Counted from the stretch's first letter, positions 34,300-43,354 are shown. The stretch: DNA of 64,000 nt from Sporosarcina jeotgali (GCF_033304595.1 NZ_CP116341.1:2769001-2833000), one strand, 5' to 3'. The notes: generated by a model not told the origin, from the letters alone. Program-made: numbers and translations.

Positions 34300-34791
34300 G
34301 TGCCTTTAATTGAATTGCCTATCGTTTGGGTCGTCTTGTTAGATGCTGTTGCATGGACTTTTTTTCATCTTTCAATTTCATTCTGCACCGTTCGAATCCC
34401 TTACAACTGGTTCGTTCATCATGAGCGACTATTTCAACCTTTCCGTTTTGAGCGGCGCGGTGAGCTGTGGCACCAGCTCTTTCGAGTGAAACGTTGGAAA
34501 CAGCTAATTCCAGACGGTACGATGTTCATCAAAAATGGATATAACAAACAGTCCCTTCATGGAAATGATCCAGCATCTTTGGATGAATTCATCATCGAAT
34601 CCAGAAGAGCTGAATTGACTCATTGGGTATCGATAATCCCCGCAGCTCTTTTCTTTCTCTGGAACCCTTTATGGGCAAGCTGGTTGAACGTTGCGTACGC
34701 GATTCTATTCAATGGACCGATTATTATTGCCCAACGGTATAATCGTCCGCGTCTTGAACGGCTGGTCTTTAGAAAACAAAACAAGCCTTAA
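34300..34791 (+). CDS. crtO: Glycosyl-diaponeurosporenoate acyltransferase CrtO
   Basis: A 163-residue membrane protein of the CrtO family, with helices near 7-30, 108-128 and 130-150 and the signature WKQLIPDGTMFIKNGYNKQ. It adds a fatty acyl chain to the glucose of the carotenoid, the last step of staphyloxanthin-type pigments. It starts with GTG seven bases after GAGGTGA. The aldehyde dehydrogenase needed between CrtP and CrtQ is not in this cluster, as in Staphylococcus where it is encoded elsewhere. Confidence 0.92.
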   Translation: MPLIELPIVWVVLLDAVAWTFFHLSISFCTVRIPYNWFVHHERLFQPFRFERRGELWHQLFRVKRWKQLIPDGTMFIKNGYNKQSLHGNDPASLDEFIIESRRAELTHWVSIIPAALFFLWNPLWASWLNVAYAILFNGPIIIAQRYNRPRLERLVFRKQNKP

Positions 34792-34827
34792 TGGGAAGTA
34801 TTTTCCGATTAAGGCTTGTTTTTGCAT
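34777..34827. terminator. Bidirectional terminator between crtO and niaP
   Basis: A 14-bp stem, AAACAAGCCTTAAT with its complement, carries a 15-nt loop followed by T5. Its left arm contains the crtO stop codon. Confidence 0.85.
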
Positions 34828-34841
34828 TCTCAAATGATGGG

Positions 34842-36071
34842 TTATTCCAGTTCCATTTGTTTCGTTTCTGTACCTAAAAATACAACCGCAAGTACACCTA
34901 TTAAAATAGCACCGCAGAAAATACCGAATATCAGACCAAATCCGTAACCAGCTGTCAGCATGGATCCCACTAATAGCGGACCGAAGATTCCACCGATACG
35001 GCCAATCCCTGCAGCCATTCCAGTCCCCGTCCCGCGGATTGACGTAGGATATTGTTCAGGTGAATATGCATATAGCGCGCCCCATGCACCTAAGTTAAAG
35101 AACGATAGCAGTGCACCAAACAATAGCAGCATTGCCAATGTATCTGCATTCCCAAATGCAAATGCACTTAACGCCGTCCCGATTAAGTAGGTTGAAAGGA
35201 CAAACTTTCGTCCGGTTCGTTCAATCAGCCAGGCTGCTGAGAAATAGCCAGGCAGCTGAGCAAGTGTCATCAGCAGGACGTAGCCAAAAGTTTTGATCAT
35301 CGCGAAGCCTTTAATGACCATAACGCTAGGTAACCATAAAAACATTCCATAATAAGAGAAAACGACTGTAAACCATACAATCCAAAGCATTAATGTGCGT
35401 CTTCTATAAGGCTTCGCCCACAGAGCCGCCATCTTTTCACCGATGGATTGTTTCTGGACACTGGCTTCTAGAAACTTCGGCGAGTCTGGTAAATTGCGCC
35501 GCAAATAAATTGCGTAAAATGCAGGTAATGCTGTGATGATCAGTGCCGCCCTCCAGCCAAGAGACGGAATGACGAAGTATGCGATTAATGCTGCGATAAG
35601 CCAGCCCGCTGCCCAGAAGCTCTCTAATAGGACAACGATTCGTCCTCTTTCCTTTGCTTCTACACTTTCTGAAACTAATGTAGAGGCGACCGGAAGCTCA
35701 CCCCCGAGTCCAGCCCCCACGAAAAATCTTAGTATAAGAAATGCTGCAAGAGTCGTTGTAAGTGCAGATAAACCGCTTGCCACAGAGAATAATACGAGCG
35801 TCAGCATGAACACTTGTTTTCTTCCGATTCGATCAGCTAATAAGCCAAATCCAATCGCACCGAACATCATTCCTAATGAGTTAATGCTTCCAACCCAGCC
35901 AATTGCTGCAGGGGCCAGATTCCACTCCACTGCAATTGCTGCAATCACAAATGATAAAATTCCTACATCCATTGCGTCAAACATCCAGCCCGTTCCCGAT
36001 ATGACCAATAATTTATTACGGGAAATCGTCTTCTGAGGTTTCGAAGCCATACGCTCCATAGTATTTGCCAT
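34842..36071 (-). CDS. niaP: Niacin transporter NiaP (MFS)
   Basis: A 409-residue, 12-helix major facilitator closely resembling B. subtilis NiaP (YceI): GWLFDAMDVGILSFIIAAL-type opening (here GWMFDAMDVGILSFVIAAIA), motif A GLLADRIGRKQVF, GAGLGGELPVASTLVSESV, YYGMFLWLPSVMV, and EQYPTSIRGTGTG. It would take up nicotinate or nicotinamide. Start at 36071 after GGGAG; frame extension to 36113 runs over the operator. Confidence 0.9.
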   Translation of the reverse strand: MANTMERMASKPQKTISRNKLLVISGTGWMFDAMDVGILSFVIAAIAVEWNLAPAAIGWVGSINSLGMMFGAIGFGLLADRIGRKQVFMLTLVLFSVASGLSALTTTLAAFLILRFFVGAGLGGELPVASTLVSESVEAKERGRIVVLLESFWAAGWLIAALIAYFVIPSLGWRAALIITALPAFYAIYLRRNLPDSPKFLEASVQKQSIGEKMAALWAKPYRRRTLMLWIVWFTVVFSYYGMFLWLPSVMVIKGFAMIKTFGYVLLMTLAQLPGYFSAAWLIERTGRKFVLSTYLIGTALSAFAFGNADTLAMLLLFGALLSFFNLGAWGALYAYSPEQYPTSIRGTGTGMAAGIGRIGGIFGPLLVGSMLTAGYGFGLIFGIFCGAILIGVLAVVFLGTETKQMELE

Positions 36072-36100
36072 TGTCTTTTCTCCCATTCTATCCAAACTAC

Positions 36101-36145
36101 TGTCATGACACATGTCATTATACAGTTATTTAAGGATGGGGTAAA
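36101..36145 (-). promoter_or_regulatory. niaP promoter with an overlapping palindromic operator
   Basis: On the minus strand, TTTACC (36140-36145) and TATAAT (36117-36122) have a 17-bp spacer. Overlapping the -10 and start site is TGTCATGACACATGTCA (36101-36117), made of two interleaved palindromes, TGTCATGACA and TGACACATGTCA. A niacin-responsive repressor such as NiaR is the natural candidate, but I cannot confirm its exact motif. Confidence 0.55.
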
Positions 36146-36165
36146 GAACAATTTAGAGAACACCT

Positions 36166-38112
36166 TTATCGGACAATCAGCATTCCATCTTGCAATTTAG
36201 CCGTGACTCCGATGAGCGTTTCCGATAAATGATACGATTGGTCACCCACTATGAGCACCGTTCCTGAATATGCAATTCCGATAACAATGGATCCTTCTTC
36301 TTTTGTACGGACAATCGTTTGCCCGCCTCGTTTCGAACCGCATTCGCGAATGGATACATGACGGTCAGCAGCAAGCTCCCCGCCTCGGCAAACCCCTTCA
36401 GCCAGGAGATCCAATTGTGCATGGACATTGCATTGAGCAAGGCCATTCCCAGTGATTTCAACCGTTCCTGCACAATTCAAAGTACTGTTTACAGCATATG
36501 GAATACGCAAACGTCCAGTAGTTAGTGTTGCTTTCGGAAGATGGCGCGCTGTCATCTCTTGGGCTTTGGAAATCAGTCCTAGGAACTCTACTCCGTCTTT
36601 CACCCCTGGATTCATCGTATTTACAAAAATACTGTACAGCGTTGTTTGTAACTCACTCCAGTCAGGATCCGTGGCAATCGGCTCTCTGCGCTGGGTAAAT
36701 GTTTGAAGCTGTTCCTGGAAAGAAGAGTACTTTTCTCCGAACCCGATCCGGAACAGTTTTTTTAGTTCTTGTCCATCTAACGCTGACAATTCCACCTCAC
36801 GAAATGCTCCAATATCTTGGATGAACGACCCAAGCTTGCAGAGAATAGGAAGCAAGGTTTCCAATTCAGCTGCATACTTCGCATCCGTTGTTAGCTGTTG
36901 GCCCACTACAATCGTCGAAGAAGAAACGTGGCCATTTGCAAACACCGCTTTCTGCGCATACACCTCAGCCTTACGAACTTCTCCTCCTATTTCAACAGCA
37001 CCTGTTACTTCTAGAAGACAGCCATGGCTAACACTTCCTTTGACCGTTACATCACCGTCAAAATGGATATTGCCGCTTGAAAAATTCACTTCTTCTATTT
37101 CTAAGGTGTCAGCGATATCGATAAAAACCCCATTATCCGTACGTTCTAAAACAAGATTTCCAGAACAACTTGCAAAGATATGGTTTCCTGTTTGCGTGAC
37201 ATTCTTACCAAGACGGATTGCAGCCGTTTGCCCGTCTTCCGCAATAATTTCATTTCCGAACACGTCTTCTCCGGATTGTCCGGGAATCGGAGGAAGAACA
37301 GCTGCCACTAGTTGACCGTTCTGAACCAGCTGAACCGATGTTTGTTCCCGGTAATTCACTTTCCCCTCATCTGCGAGTGTGCTGCCGTCTACATCGATTT
37401 GAACTTCAACATCTCCATCAAGTCCAGGTTTCGGAAAAGTTCCCCGTGCTACAATCGCTTCATAAGGTACTACCGTCTCACACGCTTCCCACAGCACTCG
37501 TTTGTCTAAAGGAGTGCTGATTCCCAATTGCGTACAGGCATCCCGAATCATTCGTTGGGAACAATCATTTACAACCTCATGTATTTCTTCAGCCACCACC
37601 GTCAAATTGCGCTCATACTTCGTGTCTTTTACAGTTCTTGTAACCTTTTTACCCGGAGAAACAGTTAACAGCGCAAGCGCTCCTTGTTCACGAACCGTGA
37701 TGGATAACTGTGCACGTGTCAGCTCGTCAATCGTTCGGATGTGTACAATATCCGATTCCGTAATCTGGCGTCTTCCATCTAATTTCTCACCATTTACAAT
37801 TATGGACACGCCATTGCCCGCTTCAATTGTCGGGTACGAGTTTGCAGATGTTTCGTGAATCTCAACATGTCCGTCACGAATCCGGACACCCGCTTGTCCT
37901 GATTCTTCTACTTGCAAATCCAAAGTAGGCGCATGATAGCGGACTGGAGTTACTGTCACTTCTGCAAATCTAGAAGTTCCTGTAAAACTGCTGGACTCCG
38001 CAGTTCTATTTACTTGGATATGCACATCTGATAAATCAAGGCATAAGATATTAAGTGCTGTCTCTACAGCTTGTTCAACCGACTTCCCTCGCACTGTAAT
38101 CGCTTTTCCCAT
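36166..38112 (-). CDS. FapA (DUF342) polymer-like protein with an N-terminal Jag-like domain
   Basis: A 648-residue protein. Residues about 1-50 (KAITVRGKSVEQAVETALNI) resemble the Jag N-terminal domain; about 170-260 match the FapA N-domain; the rest is the DUF342 right-handed beta-helix, with repeated short strands such as INFDG-like GNIHFDGDVTVKGSV and GCLLEVTGAVEIGGEVRKAE, interrupted by a helical insert near 420-510. FapA relatives are implicated in flagellar placement and surface functions; no enzyme activity is known. Single gene with a weak ribosome binding site. Confidence 0.8.
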   Translation of the reverse strand: MGKAITVRGKSVEQAVETALNILCLDLSDVHIQVNRTAESSSFTGTSRFAEVTVTPVRYHAPTLDLQVEESGQAGVRIRDGHVEIHETSANSYPTIEAGNGVSIIVNGEKLDGRRQITESDIVHIRTIDELTRAQLSITVREQGALALLTVSPGKKVTRTVKDTKYERNLTVVAEEIHEVVNDCSQRMIRDACTQLGISTPLDKRVLWEACETVVPYEAIVARGTFPKPGLDGDVEVQIDVDGSTLADEGKVNYREQTSVQLVQNGQLVAAVLPPIPGQSGEDVFGNEIIAEDGQTAAIRLGKNVTQTGNHIFASCSGNLVLERTDNGVFIDIADTLEIEEVNFSSGNIHFDGDVTVKGSVSHGCLLEVTGAVEIGGEVRKAEVYAQKAVFANGHVSSSTIVVGQQLTTDAKYAAELETLLPILCKLGSFIQDIGAFREVELSALDGQELKKLFRIGFGEKYSSFQEQLQTFTQRREPIATDPDWSELQTTLYSIFVNTMNPGVKDGVEFLGLISKAQEMTARHLPKATLTTGRLRIPYAVNSTLNCAGTVEITGNGLAQCNVHAQLDLLAEGVCRGGELAADRHVSIRECGSKRGGQTIVRTKEEGSIVIGIAYSGTVLIVGDQSYHLSETLIGVTAKLQDGMLIVR

Positions 38113-38183
38113 ACCATTTCCCACTCTCTTCGTTCTTGTGCTTACGCTTAATCACAATTATCTTTTTATAAGTTTATCCGTGG

Positions 38184-38230
38184 ATTGGAGCGGAAAGCGT
38201 CCGCCTGCAGCGCACATCAACACCGTTTAA
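38184..38230. repeat. GC-rich intergenic element with an internal hairpin
   Basis: A short GC-rich element in an otherwise AT-rich gap, containing GGAGCGGA and the hairpin GCGGA-AAGCG-TCCGC. It looks like a degenerate member of the intergenic repeats common in Planococcaceae, and shares GAGCGG with the phased arrays. One copy is seen here. Confidence 0.35.
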
Positions 38231-38276
38231 CCGTTGCTTAAAGTGTAGCATAGCGGAGACTCATTCGGCAGACACC

Positions 38277-38312
38277 AAAAGACCGATTCCACGTATGGAA
38301 TCGGTCTTTTTC
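38277..38312. terminator. Intrinsic terminator of the siderophore uptake operon
   Basis: AAAAGACCGATTCCA and its complement form a perfect 15-bp stem with a four-base loop, flanked by A and T runs, six bases past the binding-protein stop codon. Confidence 0.9.
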
Positions 38313-38318
38313 ATAAAA

Positions 38319-39296
38319 TTATAGTCCTGCTTCAACCTCTTTGATCATTTCTTTCATTGACTTCAATCCGCCGCCAGAAAGGTACCAGTATTCTCCGTCA
38401 AGATAAACAATCTTACCATTCTTGAAAGCATTTGTTTTCTTTACAAGATCATTTTCAATTGTCTTTTTAGCATTCGCGCCTTTACCAATTGCAGCATCGC
38501 GGTCAATTACGAACAGAATGTCCGGATTTGTTTCTAGAATATATTCAAATGTAATATTCTGTCCGTGTGTAGAAGCCTCAATTCCTTCATCCGCCGGTGT
38601 AAAACCAAATACATCGTGGATCAACCCAAAACGTGAGCTTGGCCCGTATGCACTTACTTTTCCTTCAGTCGCAAGCGTAATCAATGCTTTGCTGTCTGTT
38701 TCAGAAGCTTTTGTGTGAATGTCTTCAATTAGCTTATCTACATCAGCAAGTTCTGACTTCATTTCATCTTCTTTATCGAAGATTTGAGCGATGATGTCCA
38801 TGTTCTTCTTAAACGAATCCATGTAGTTTGCAGTGTCGATTCCCATGTAGATAGTCGGTGCGATTTCTTCAAATTGATCGTACAAGTCTGCTTGACGGCC
38901 AGAGATGAAAATTACGTCCGGCTTCATCGCATGAAGTGCTTCAAAGTCAGGCTCTTTCAAGCTGCCTAGGTTTGTGTAATCGTCACCAGCATATTTCTCT
39001 AAGTATGCAGGCATCGTTGCCTGTGGCACACCGGCAACTTCAACACCTAATTCGTCTAATGTATCAAGCACACCGAAGTCGAATACTGCAACTGTTTTCG
39101 GAGTATCTTTCAATGTTGCTTCGCCAAGCTCATGCTTGAACGTCATTTCTTTTGTTTCTGCTGCTTCACTGCTTTCAGATGCATTGTCTGATCCTGAGTT
39201 GTTTGCTTCTGGTTTCTTTTCTTCATCTTTAGATCCGCATGCTGCTAGAACGAGCATCAATGCGAATGCCATAAATAGCACTGTAAGTTTTTTCAT
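38319..39296 (-). CDS. yclQ: Siderophore-binding lipoprotein, YclQ-like
   Basis: A 325-residue periplasmic-binding-type lipoprotein with the lipobox LVLAACGS and a Ser/Asn/Glu-rich linker. The class III binding fold has TVAVFDFGVLDTLDELGV, DVIFISGRQADLYDQF and GKIVYLDGEYWYLSGGGLKS. It closely resembles B. subtilis YclQ, the petrobactin-binding protein. It is the last gene of yclNOPQ, and the N-to-Q order is the same as in B. subtilis. Confidence 0.9.
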   Translation of the reverse strand: MKKLTVLFMAFALMLVLAACGSKDEEKKPEANNSGSDNASESSEAAETKEMTFKHELGEATLKDTPKTVAVFDFGVLDTLDELGVEVAGVPQATMPAYLEKYAGDDYTNLGSLKEPDFEALHAMKPDVIFISGRQADLYDQFEEIAPTIYMGIDTANYMDSFKKNMDIIAQIFDKEDEMKSELADVDKLIEDIHTKASETDSKALITLATEGKVSAYGPSSRFGLIHDVFGFTPADEGIEASTHGQNITFEYILETNPDILFVIDRDAAIGKGANAKKTIENDLVKKTNAFKNGKIVYLDGEYWYLSGGGLKSMKEMIKEVEAGL

Positions 39297-39318
39297 GACT
39301 ATCTACCATCCTTTTGTT

Positions 39319-40080
39319 TTATGAGTTGAAGTACACACAGATGCGACAATTGTTCATCTGCTGGATCGGGATATCCATGTCATAGATTTCCCGAAGAGAT
39401 TCTGAGTTTATAATATCGTTCGTCGGACCATCTTTGACGACGCGACCTTCTTTTAAAGCGACAATACGATCTGAGTAAACAGAAGCAAAGTTGATGTCGT
39501 GAAGAACGATGACAACTGTTTTGCCTAGTTCATCTACAAGGCGGCGTAAAATCTTCATAATTTGGACGGAGTGCTTCATGTCCAAGTTATTTAACGGTTC
39601 ATCCAGTAAGATGTAATCTGTATCTTGCGCGATGACCATTGCGATGAACGCTCGCTGTCTTTGACCGCCCGACAGTTCTTCTAAGTACATGTCTTGCATA
39701 CTCATTAAGTCCATATAGTCGAGTGCTTGGTTTACGATTTGAATGTCTTCAGCTTGCAGACGTCCTTTAGAGTGCGGGAAACGGCCGAACGATACGAGTT
39801 CACGGATTGTTAAACGAACGTTCATGAAGTTCGATTGTTTCAAAATGGACACTCTTTTAGAAAAGTCATTGGATTTCATCTTTTTAACGTTGGTGTTGTC
39901 GACGAGCACTTCACCTGTATCTGCATCCAGCAGCCGGCTTACCATGGACAAAAGCGTCGACTTGCCTGCCCCGTTCGGTCCGATGAAAGAAGTAATTTTA
40001 CCGGGATGAATATCCACGCTCACTTTTTCAACGACTGCTTTATTCCCGTAGGCTTTTGTCAATTCTCGAACCTGGATCAT
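39319..40080 (-). CDS. yclP: Siderophore ABC transporter ATPase, YclP-like
   Basis: A 253-residue FecE-type ATPase: Walker A GPNGAGKSTLLS, signature LSGGQRQRAFIAMVIAQ, Walker B YILLDEPLNNLD, switch His in VIVLHDINFAS. It powers import through YclN/YclO. The start codon overlaps the yclO stop by 4 bp. Confidence 0.93.
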   Translation of the reverse strand: MIQVRELTKAYGNKAVVEKVSVDIHPGKITSFIGPNGAGKSTLLSMVSRLLDADTGEVLVDNTNVKKMKSNDFSKRVSILKQSNFMNVRLTIRELVSFGRFPHSKGRLQAEDIQIVNQALDYMDLMSMQDMYLEELSGGQRQRAFIAMVIAQDTDYILLDEPLNNLDMKHSVQIMKILRRLVDELGKTVVIVLHDINFASVYSDRIVALKEGRVVKDGPTNDIINSESLREIYDMDIPIQQMNNCRICVYFNS

Positions 40081-41027
40081 GCAGATCGACTCTCCTTTAA
40101 TAGTAAGTAGATGAAGTATGCTCCACCAACGAAGTTAATGATGACGCTTAGCGTTGTGGAGAAGGTGAACACTCTTTCAACAACCCATTGTCCGCCAACC
40201 AGCGCAATGATACTCATGACGGAAGCACCCGCGATTAAAATAGAGTGCTTATATGTTTTGAAAGACTGATAAGACAGATTGGCAACGATGAGCCCGAAAA
40301 ATGTAATCGGACCAACGAGCGCTGTCGATACAGCAATCAGAACTGAAGATAGGATGAGCATCGTTTTAACGATACTATCGTGATTGACACCCAGGTTAAT
40401 GGCTGTATCACGACCGAGTGACAGTACATCCAATTCGTTGAACTTCCGCCATCCAATGATAAGTGTAATAATCAGGATCCCCAGGGACCACCAGACAAGA
40501 TCTCCATTAATGTTATTGAAGCTGGCAAAGGATTTGTCTTGCACCCGCAAAAACTCGTTCGGGTCTATCAGTACTTGCAAAAACGTCGAGATACTCTGGA
40601 AAAAGGTACCGACGATAATCCCAACGAGTAACAGAAAGTAGATAGGACGCTTTCCTGCTTTAAATAAGAACTGATAAAGCAGCAGGGCGAAGACGACCAT
40701 TGCACCGACAGATAACACAAAGTTCACTTGCTTATTTACAATTGTGACGTGAGTTGACCCAAGGAAAAAGATCAGCACGGTTTGCAGCAAGATATACAGG
40801 GAATCGAGTCCCATAATACTAGGTGTCAAAATGCGGTTGTGCGTAATTGTTTGGAAGATAACTGTCGAATACGCAATCGCTACACCAGTTAATGCCATGG
40901 CAACGACTTTAATTCCACGTCGCGGCAACGCATAATCATAACTCCCATTCAATCCTTGGAACAAATACAGTCCGCAAAACACTAAAGCAGCAACAGCGAG
41001 TATAAGCAATTTTGTACGATTACGCAT
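40077..41027 (-). CDS. yclO: Siderophore ABC transporter permease, YclO-like
   Basis: A 316-residue FecCD-family permease with about nine or ten membrane helices; LVGPITFFGLIVANLSYQSF is the family's coupling region. It pairs with yclN as a heterodimer. It overlaps yclN by 8 bp and yclP by 4 bp. Confidence 0.92.
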   Translation of the reverse strand: MRNRTKLLILAVAALVFCGLYLFQGLNGSYDYALPRRGIKVVAMALTGVAIAYSTVIFQTITHNRILTPSIMGLDSLYILLQTVLIFFLGSTHVTIVNKQVNFVLSVGAMVVFALLLYQFLFKAGKRPIYFLLLVGIIVGTFFQSISTFLQVLIDPNEFLRVQDKSFASFNNINGDLVWWSLGILIITLIIGWRKFNELDVLSLGRDTAINLGVNHDSIVKTMLILSSVLIAVSTALVGPITFFGLIVANLSYQSFKTYKHSILIAGASVMSIIALVGGQWVVERVFTFSTTLSVIINFVGGAYFIYLLLKESRSA

Positions 41028-41970
41028 AGACTTTCCTCCTAAACAGCATATAGAGGAAGATTGCGCTGCCGATAACGCCTACCATTAAGCTAATTGAAAT
41101 CTCATAAGGATAAATAATGACCCGTCCGAGAATGTCACACACGAGTAAAAAAATCGCGCCTAGCATAGCTGTATGCGGCAATGTTTTTTCCAAATTGTCT
41201 CCTTTAATAATGGAAACAATATTAGGGATGATGAGTCCTAGGAATGGAATAACACCGACAGTCAAAACAACAGTCGTCGTAATTAATGCGACTAGTATCA
41301 GCCCGATGTTCACAATCCTTCGATAAGCCAGCCCCAAATTTTTAGAGAAGTCCTCCCCCATTCCCGCTACCGTAAACCGGTTTGCATAGAAATAGGTAAT
41401 GATGAGAACGGGGATACTTATGTATAACAATTCGTAACGGCCTTTCATAATGAGGGAGAAATCTCCCTGAAGCCAGGAGGACATGTTTTGAATCACATTT
41501 GCTTTGTAAGCAAAAAACGTAGTGATCGACGATAATATATTACCGAACATGAGACCTACAAGCGGGATGAAAATAGCATCTTTAAATTTAACTTGGTCTA
41601 AGATTTTCATGAACAGCAAGGTGCCGCCTAGCGCAAACGCAAATGCGACGAGCATTTTCTCGATGGTTGATGTATCCGTAAATAACAACATTGAAACGAG
41701 AATTCCAAGCTTAGCAGCATCCAAAGTACCCGCCGTTGTCGGGGATACGAATTTGTTGCGGCTGAGCTGCTGCATAATCAGACCCGTAATACTCATTCCT
41801 GCACCTGCAAGCAAAATCGCAAGTAATCGCGGCAGCCGGCTAATGAGAAAAATTTCGGTTTCCTCAGAGCGGAAGTCCAGCAGGTCTTTCGGTGAAATAT
41901 GGCTCACTCCCACAAACAAAGAAAGCAGCGAGAGGAGAATTAGCGCAACCATCAAATAACGTTTCTTCAT
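41020..41970 (-). CDS. yclN: Siderophore ABC transporter permease, YclN-like
   Basis: A 316-residue FecCD-family permease. SRLPRLLAILLAGAGMSITG at the N-terminal third and TVGVIPFLGLIIPNIVSIIK near the end are typical. It is the first gene of the operon, and two Fur-type boxes flank its promoter, so the operon should be iron-repressed. Confidence 0.92.
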   Translation of the reverse strand: MKKRYLMVALILLSLLSLFVGVSHISPKDLLDFRSEETEIFLISRLPRLLAILLAGAGMSITGLIMQQLSRNKFVSPTTAGTLDAAKLGILVSMLLFTDTSTIEKMLVAFAFALGGTLLFMKILDQVKFKDAIFIPLVGLMFGNILSSITTFFAYKANVIQNMSSWLQGDFSLIMKGRYELLYISIPVLIITYFYANRFTVAGMGEDFSKNLGLAYRRIVNIGLILVALITTTVVLTVGVIPFLGLIIPNIVSIIKGDNLEKTLPHTAMLGAIFLLVCDILGRVIIYPYEISISLMVGVIGSAIFLYMLFRRKVYA

Positions 41971-42015
41971 GAAGAACTCCGATATCTAGATATTTGCGGA
42001 CTTGAGTTGTTTAAA

Positions 42016-42030
42016 TGAAAACAATTATCA
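42016..42030. promoter_or_regulatory. Fur-type box 1 of the yclNOPQ promoter
   Basis: On the minus strand TGATAATTGTTTTCA matches TGATAATNATTATCA at 12 of 14 defined positions. It lies downstream of the -10, over the early transcribed region. Confidence 0.75.
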
Positions 42031-42046
42031 GTTAGCCGCAAATCCC

Positions 42047-42074
42047 ATTATAGCAAACGCAAATTGGAAGTCAA
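42047..42074 (-). promoter_or_regulatory. Sigma-A promoter of yclNOPQ
   Basis: On the minus strand, TTGACT (42069-42074) and consensus TATAAT (42047-42052) with a 16-bp spacer. Confidence 0.8.
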
Positions 42075-42082
42075 CAGATAAC

Positions 42083-42097
42083 TGACAATGATTCTCA
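42083..42097. promoter_or_regulatory. Fur-type box 2 of the yclNOPQ promoter
   Basis: On the plus strand TGACAATGATTCTCA matches TGATAATNATTATCA at 12 of 14 defined positions. It lies just upstream of the -35. Confidence 0.75.
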
Positions 42098-42175
42098 CTT
42101 AATCTCGAACAAGGCGGGAATGGGTTTGTAATGAGAATGAGGAAAATACTAGGTGTCCCAAAAGAAAAATCAGAC

Positions 42176-42223
42176 GCAAAAAAACAGGAAGGAGAATCAA
42201 TTATATTCTCCCAGCCTGTTTTA
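42176..42223 (-). terminator. Intrinsic terminator of the DUF6612 lipoprotein gene
   Basis: On the minus strand AAACAGG(CTG)GGAGAAT pairs with ATTCTCC(TT)CCTGTTT, then a T7 run. It lies ten bases past the stop codon. Confidence 0.8.
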
Positions 42224-42232
42224 TCAGTACCC

Positions 42233-43135
42233 TTATTCTCCGACCTTATTTCCAGACATATCATATGCGTTGCTGCGCACTTCGTCTGGAATTACGACTT
42301 CCTTCAGCTCATTGACTTTGCTCATCTTAGCATTGATATTCTGGATGGTCACTGTTCGATAGCCGGCTATATCCATAATCGCGTCCAGTTTCATGTCAAA
42401 CGAATTCGTATAGTACGTTTCTTTGTCCAAGTGAAGAGTGAGGTCAATCTTTTTCACCTCTATGTTTTCAAGCGCTTCCTCATCTCCCATTTCCTGACCG
42501 GCTACGGAAGTTTGGTCCATGAGTTCTTTTAAGAGTCCGCTGAATTTCTCCCCTGCAGCGGATAAGTTCAAAATATATTCATCACCTGATTCTTCAAGCG
42601 TAAACTCTTCCGTAAAGTCTTTGAACACTTCCAAGTCCATCATTGCATTGGAGCTGTCCATCCCTGCAAGCATTTCTTCTTGCATTTCAACCGGAACGAA
42701 AATCCAATCACCCTCCATATCTGGTGTCTGAAGGTATAGTTCATCCCCCGATCCATACATTTCAAGATCCATGTTTTCCTCTGCATCTCCAACCATCTCC
42801 ATTTTCTGATGAAGAGACATCGGCTCTGTTACCATATCCATCGTTATTGAAATAGTATTCTTCATGCTCATTGGTTCTTCATCGGTGGTCTTCAAATTTT
42901 GTTCGATTGCAAAATCTGCATGCATGCTTTTAATTGATTCAGCGGCTTCTAAAGACTTTTGATAAACTTCTTGAGCAGTGAGTTCATTTTTTTCAACTTC
43001 CTGACCCGTTTCTTTCCCCTTACTAGCCGTATCTGTATGTGCATCCGCTTTTACATTTGGCTCTTCTGCTGATCCACACGCACCAAGTGCGAGAACGAGC
43101 AAGCCCGCTGCAATTCCTTTTGTCCATTTTTTCAT
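42233..43135 (-). CDS. DUF6612-type lipoprotein
   Basis: A 300-residue secreted lipoprotein: KK, a hydrophobic stretch, the lipobox LALGACGS, an acidic linker to about residue 50, then a domain with ESIKSMHADFAIEQN, long beta strands and VTIQNINAKMSKVNEL. It belongs to the DUF6612 group, whose fold resembles LolA/LppX lipoprotein carriers (known of the family in outline only). The function is unknown. It is a single gene with its own terminator. Confidence 0.75.
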   Translation of the reverse strand: MKKWTKGIAAGLLVLALGACGSAEEPNVKADAHTDTASKGKETGQEVEKNELTAQEVYQKSLEAAESIKSMHADFAIEQNLKTTDEEPMSMKNTISITMDMVTEPMSLHQKMEMVGDAEENMDLEMYGSGDELYLQTPDMEGDWIFVPVEMQEEMLAGMDSSNAMMDLEVFKDFTEEFTLEESGDEYILNLSAAGEKFSGLLKELMDQTSVAGQEMGDEEALENIEVKKIDLTLHLDKETYYTNSFDMKLDAIMDIAGYRTVTIQNINAKMSKVNELKEVVIPDEVRSNAYDMSGNKVGE

Positions 43136-43354
43136 GAAATCTTCTCCTTTATTAGAAACTATATTACATATTAGTCTACGACAGTAACTGCGTTCAGTTT
43201 CAGAATTTTTTTAAAAGTCCTTAAAATCCTCCTTTTCATCCATACCCTATATTCCCAACAAAAGTCCCGGGTGGAAGAATATTCGGAGAGTTATGTCGAA
43301 CTTTTCTATTAAACCATGTATACTAGCTCTAAAATTGCAAAAAGGACGGATATC

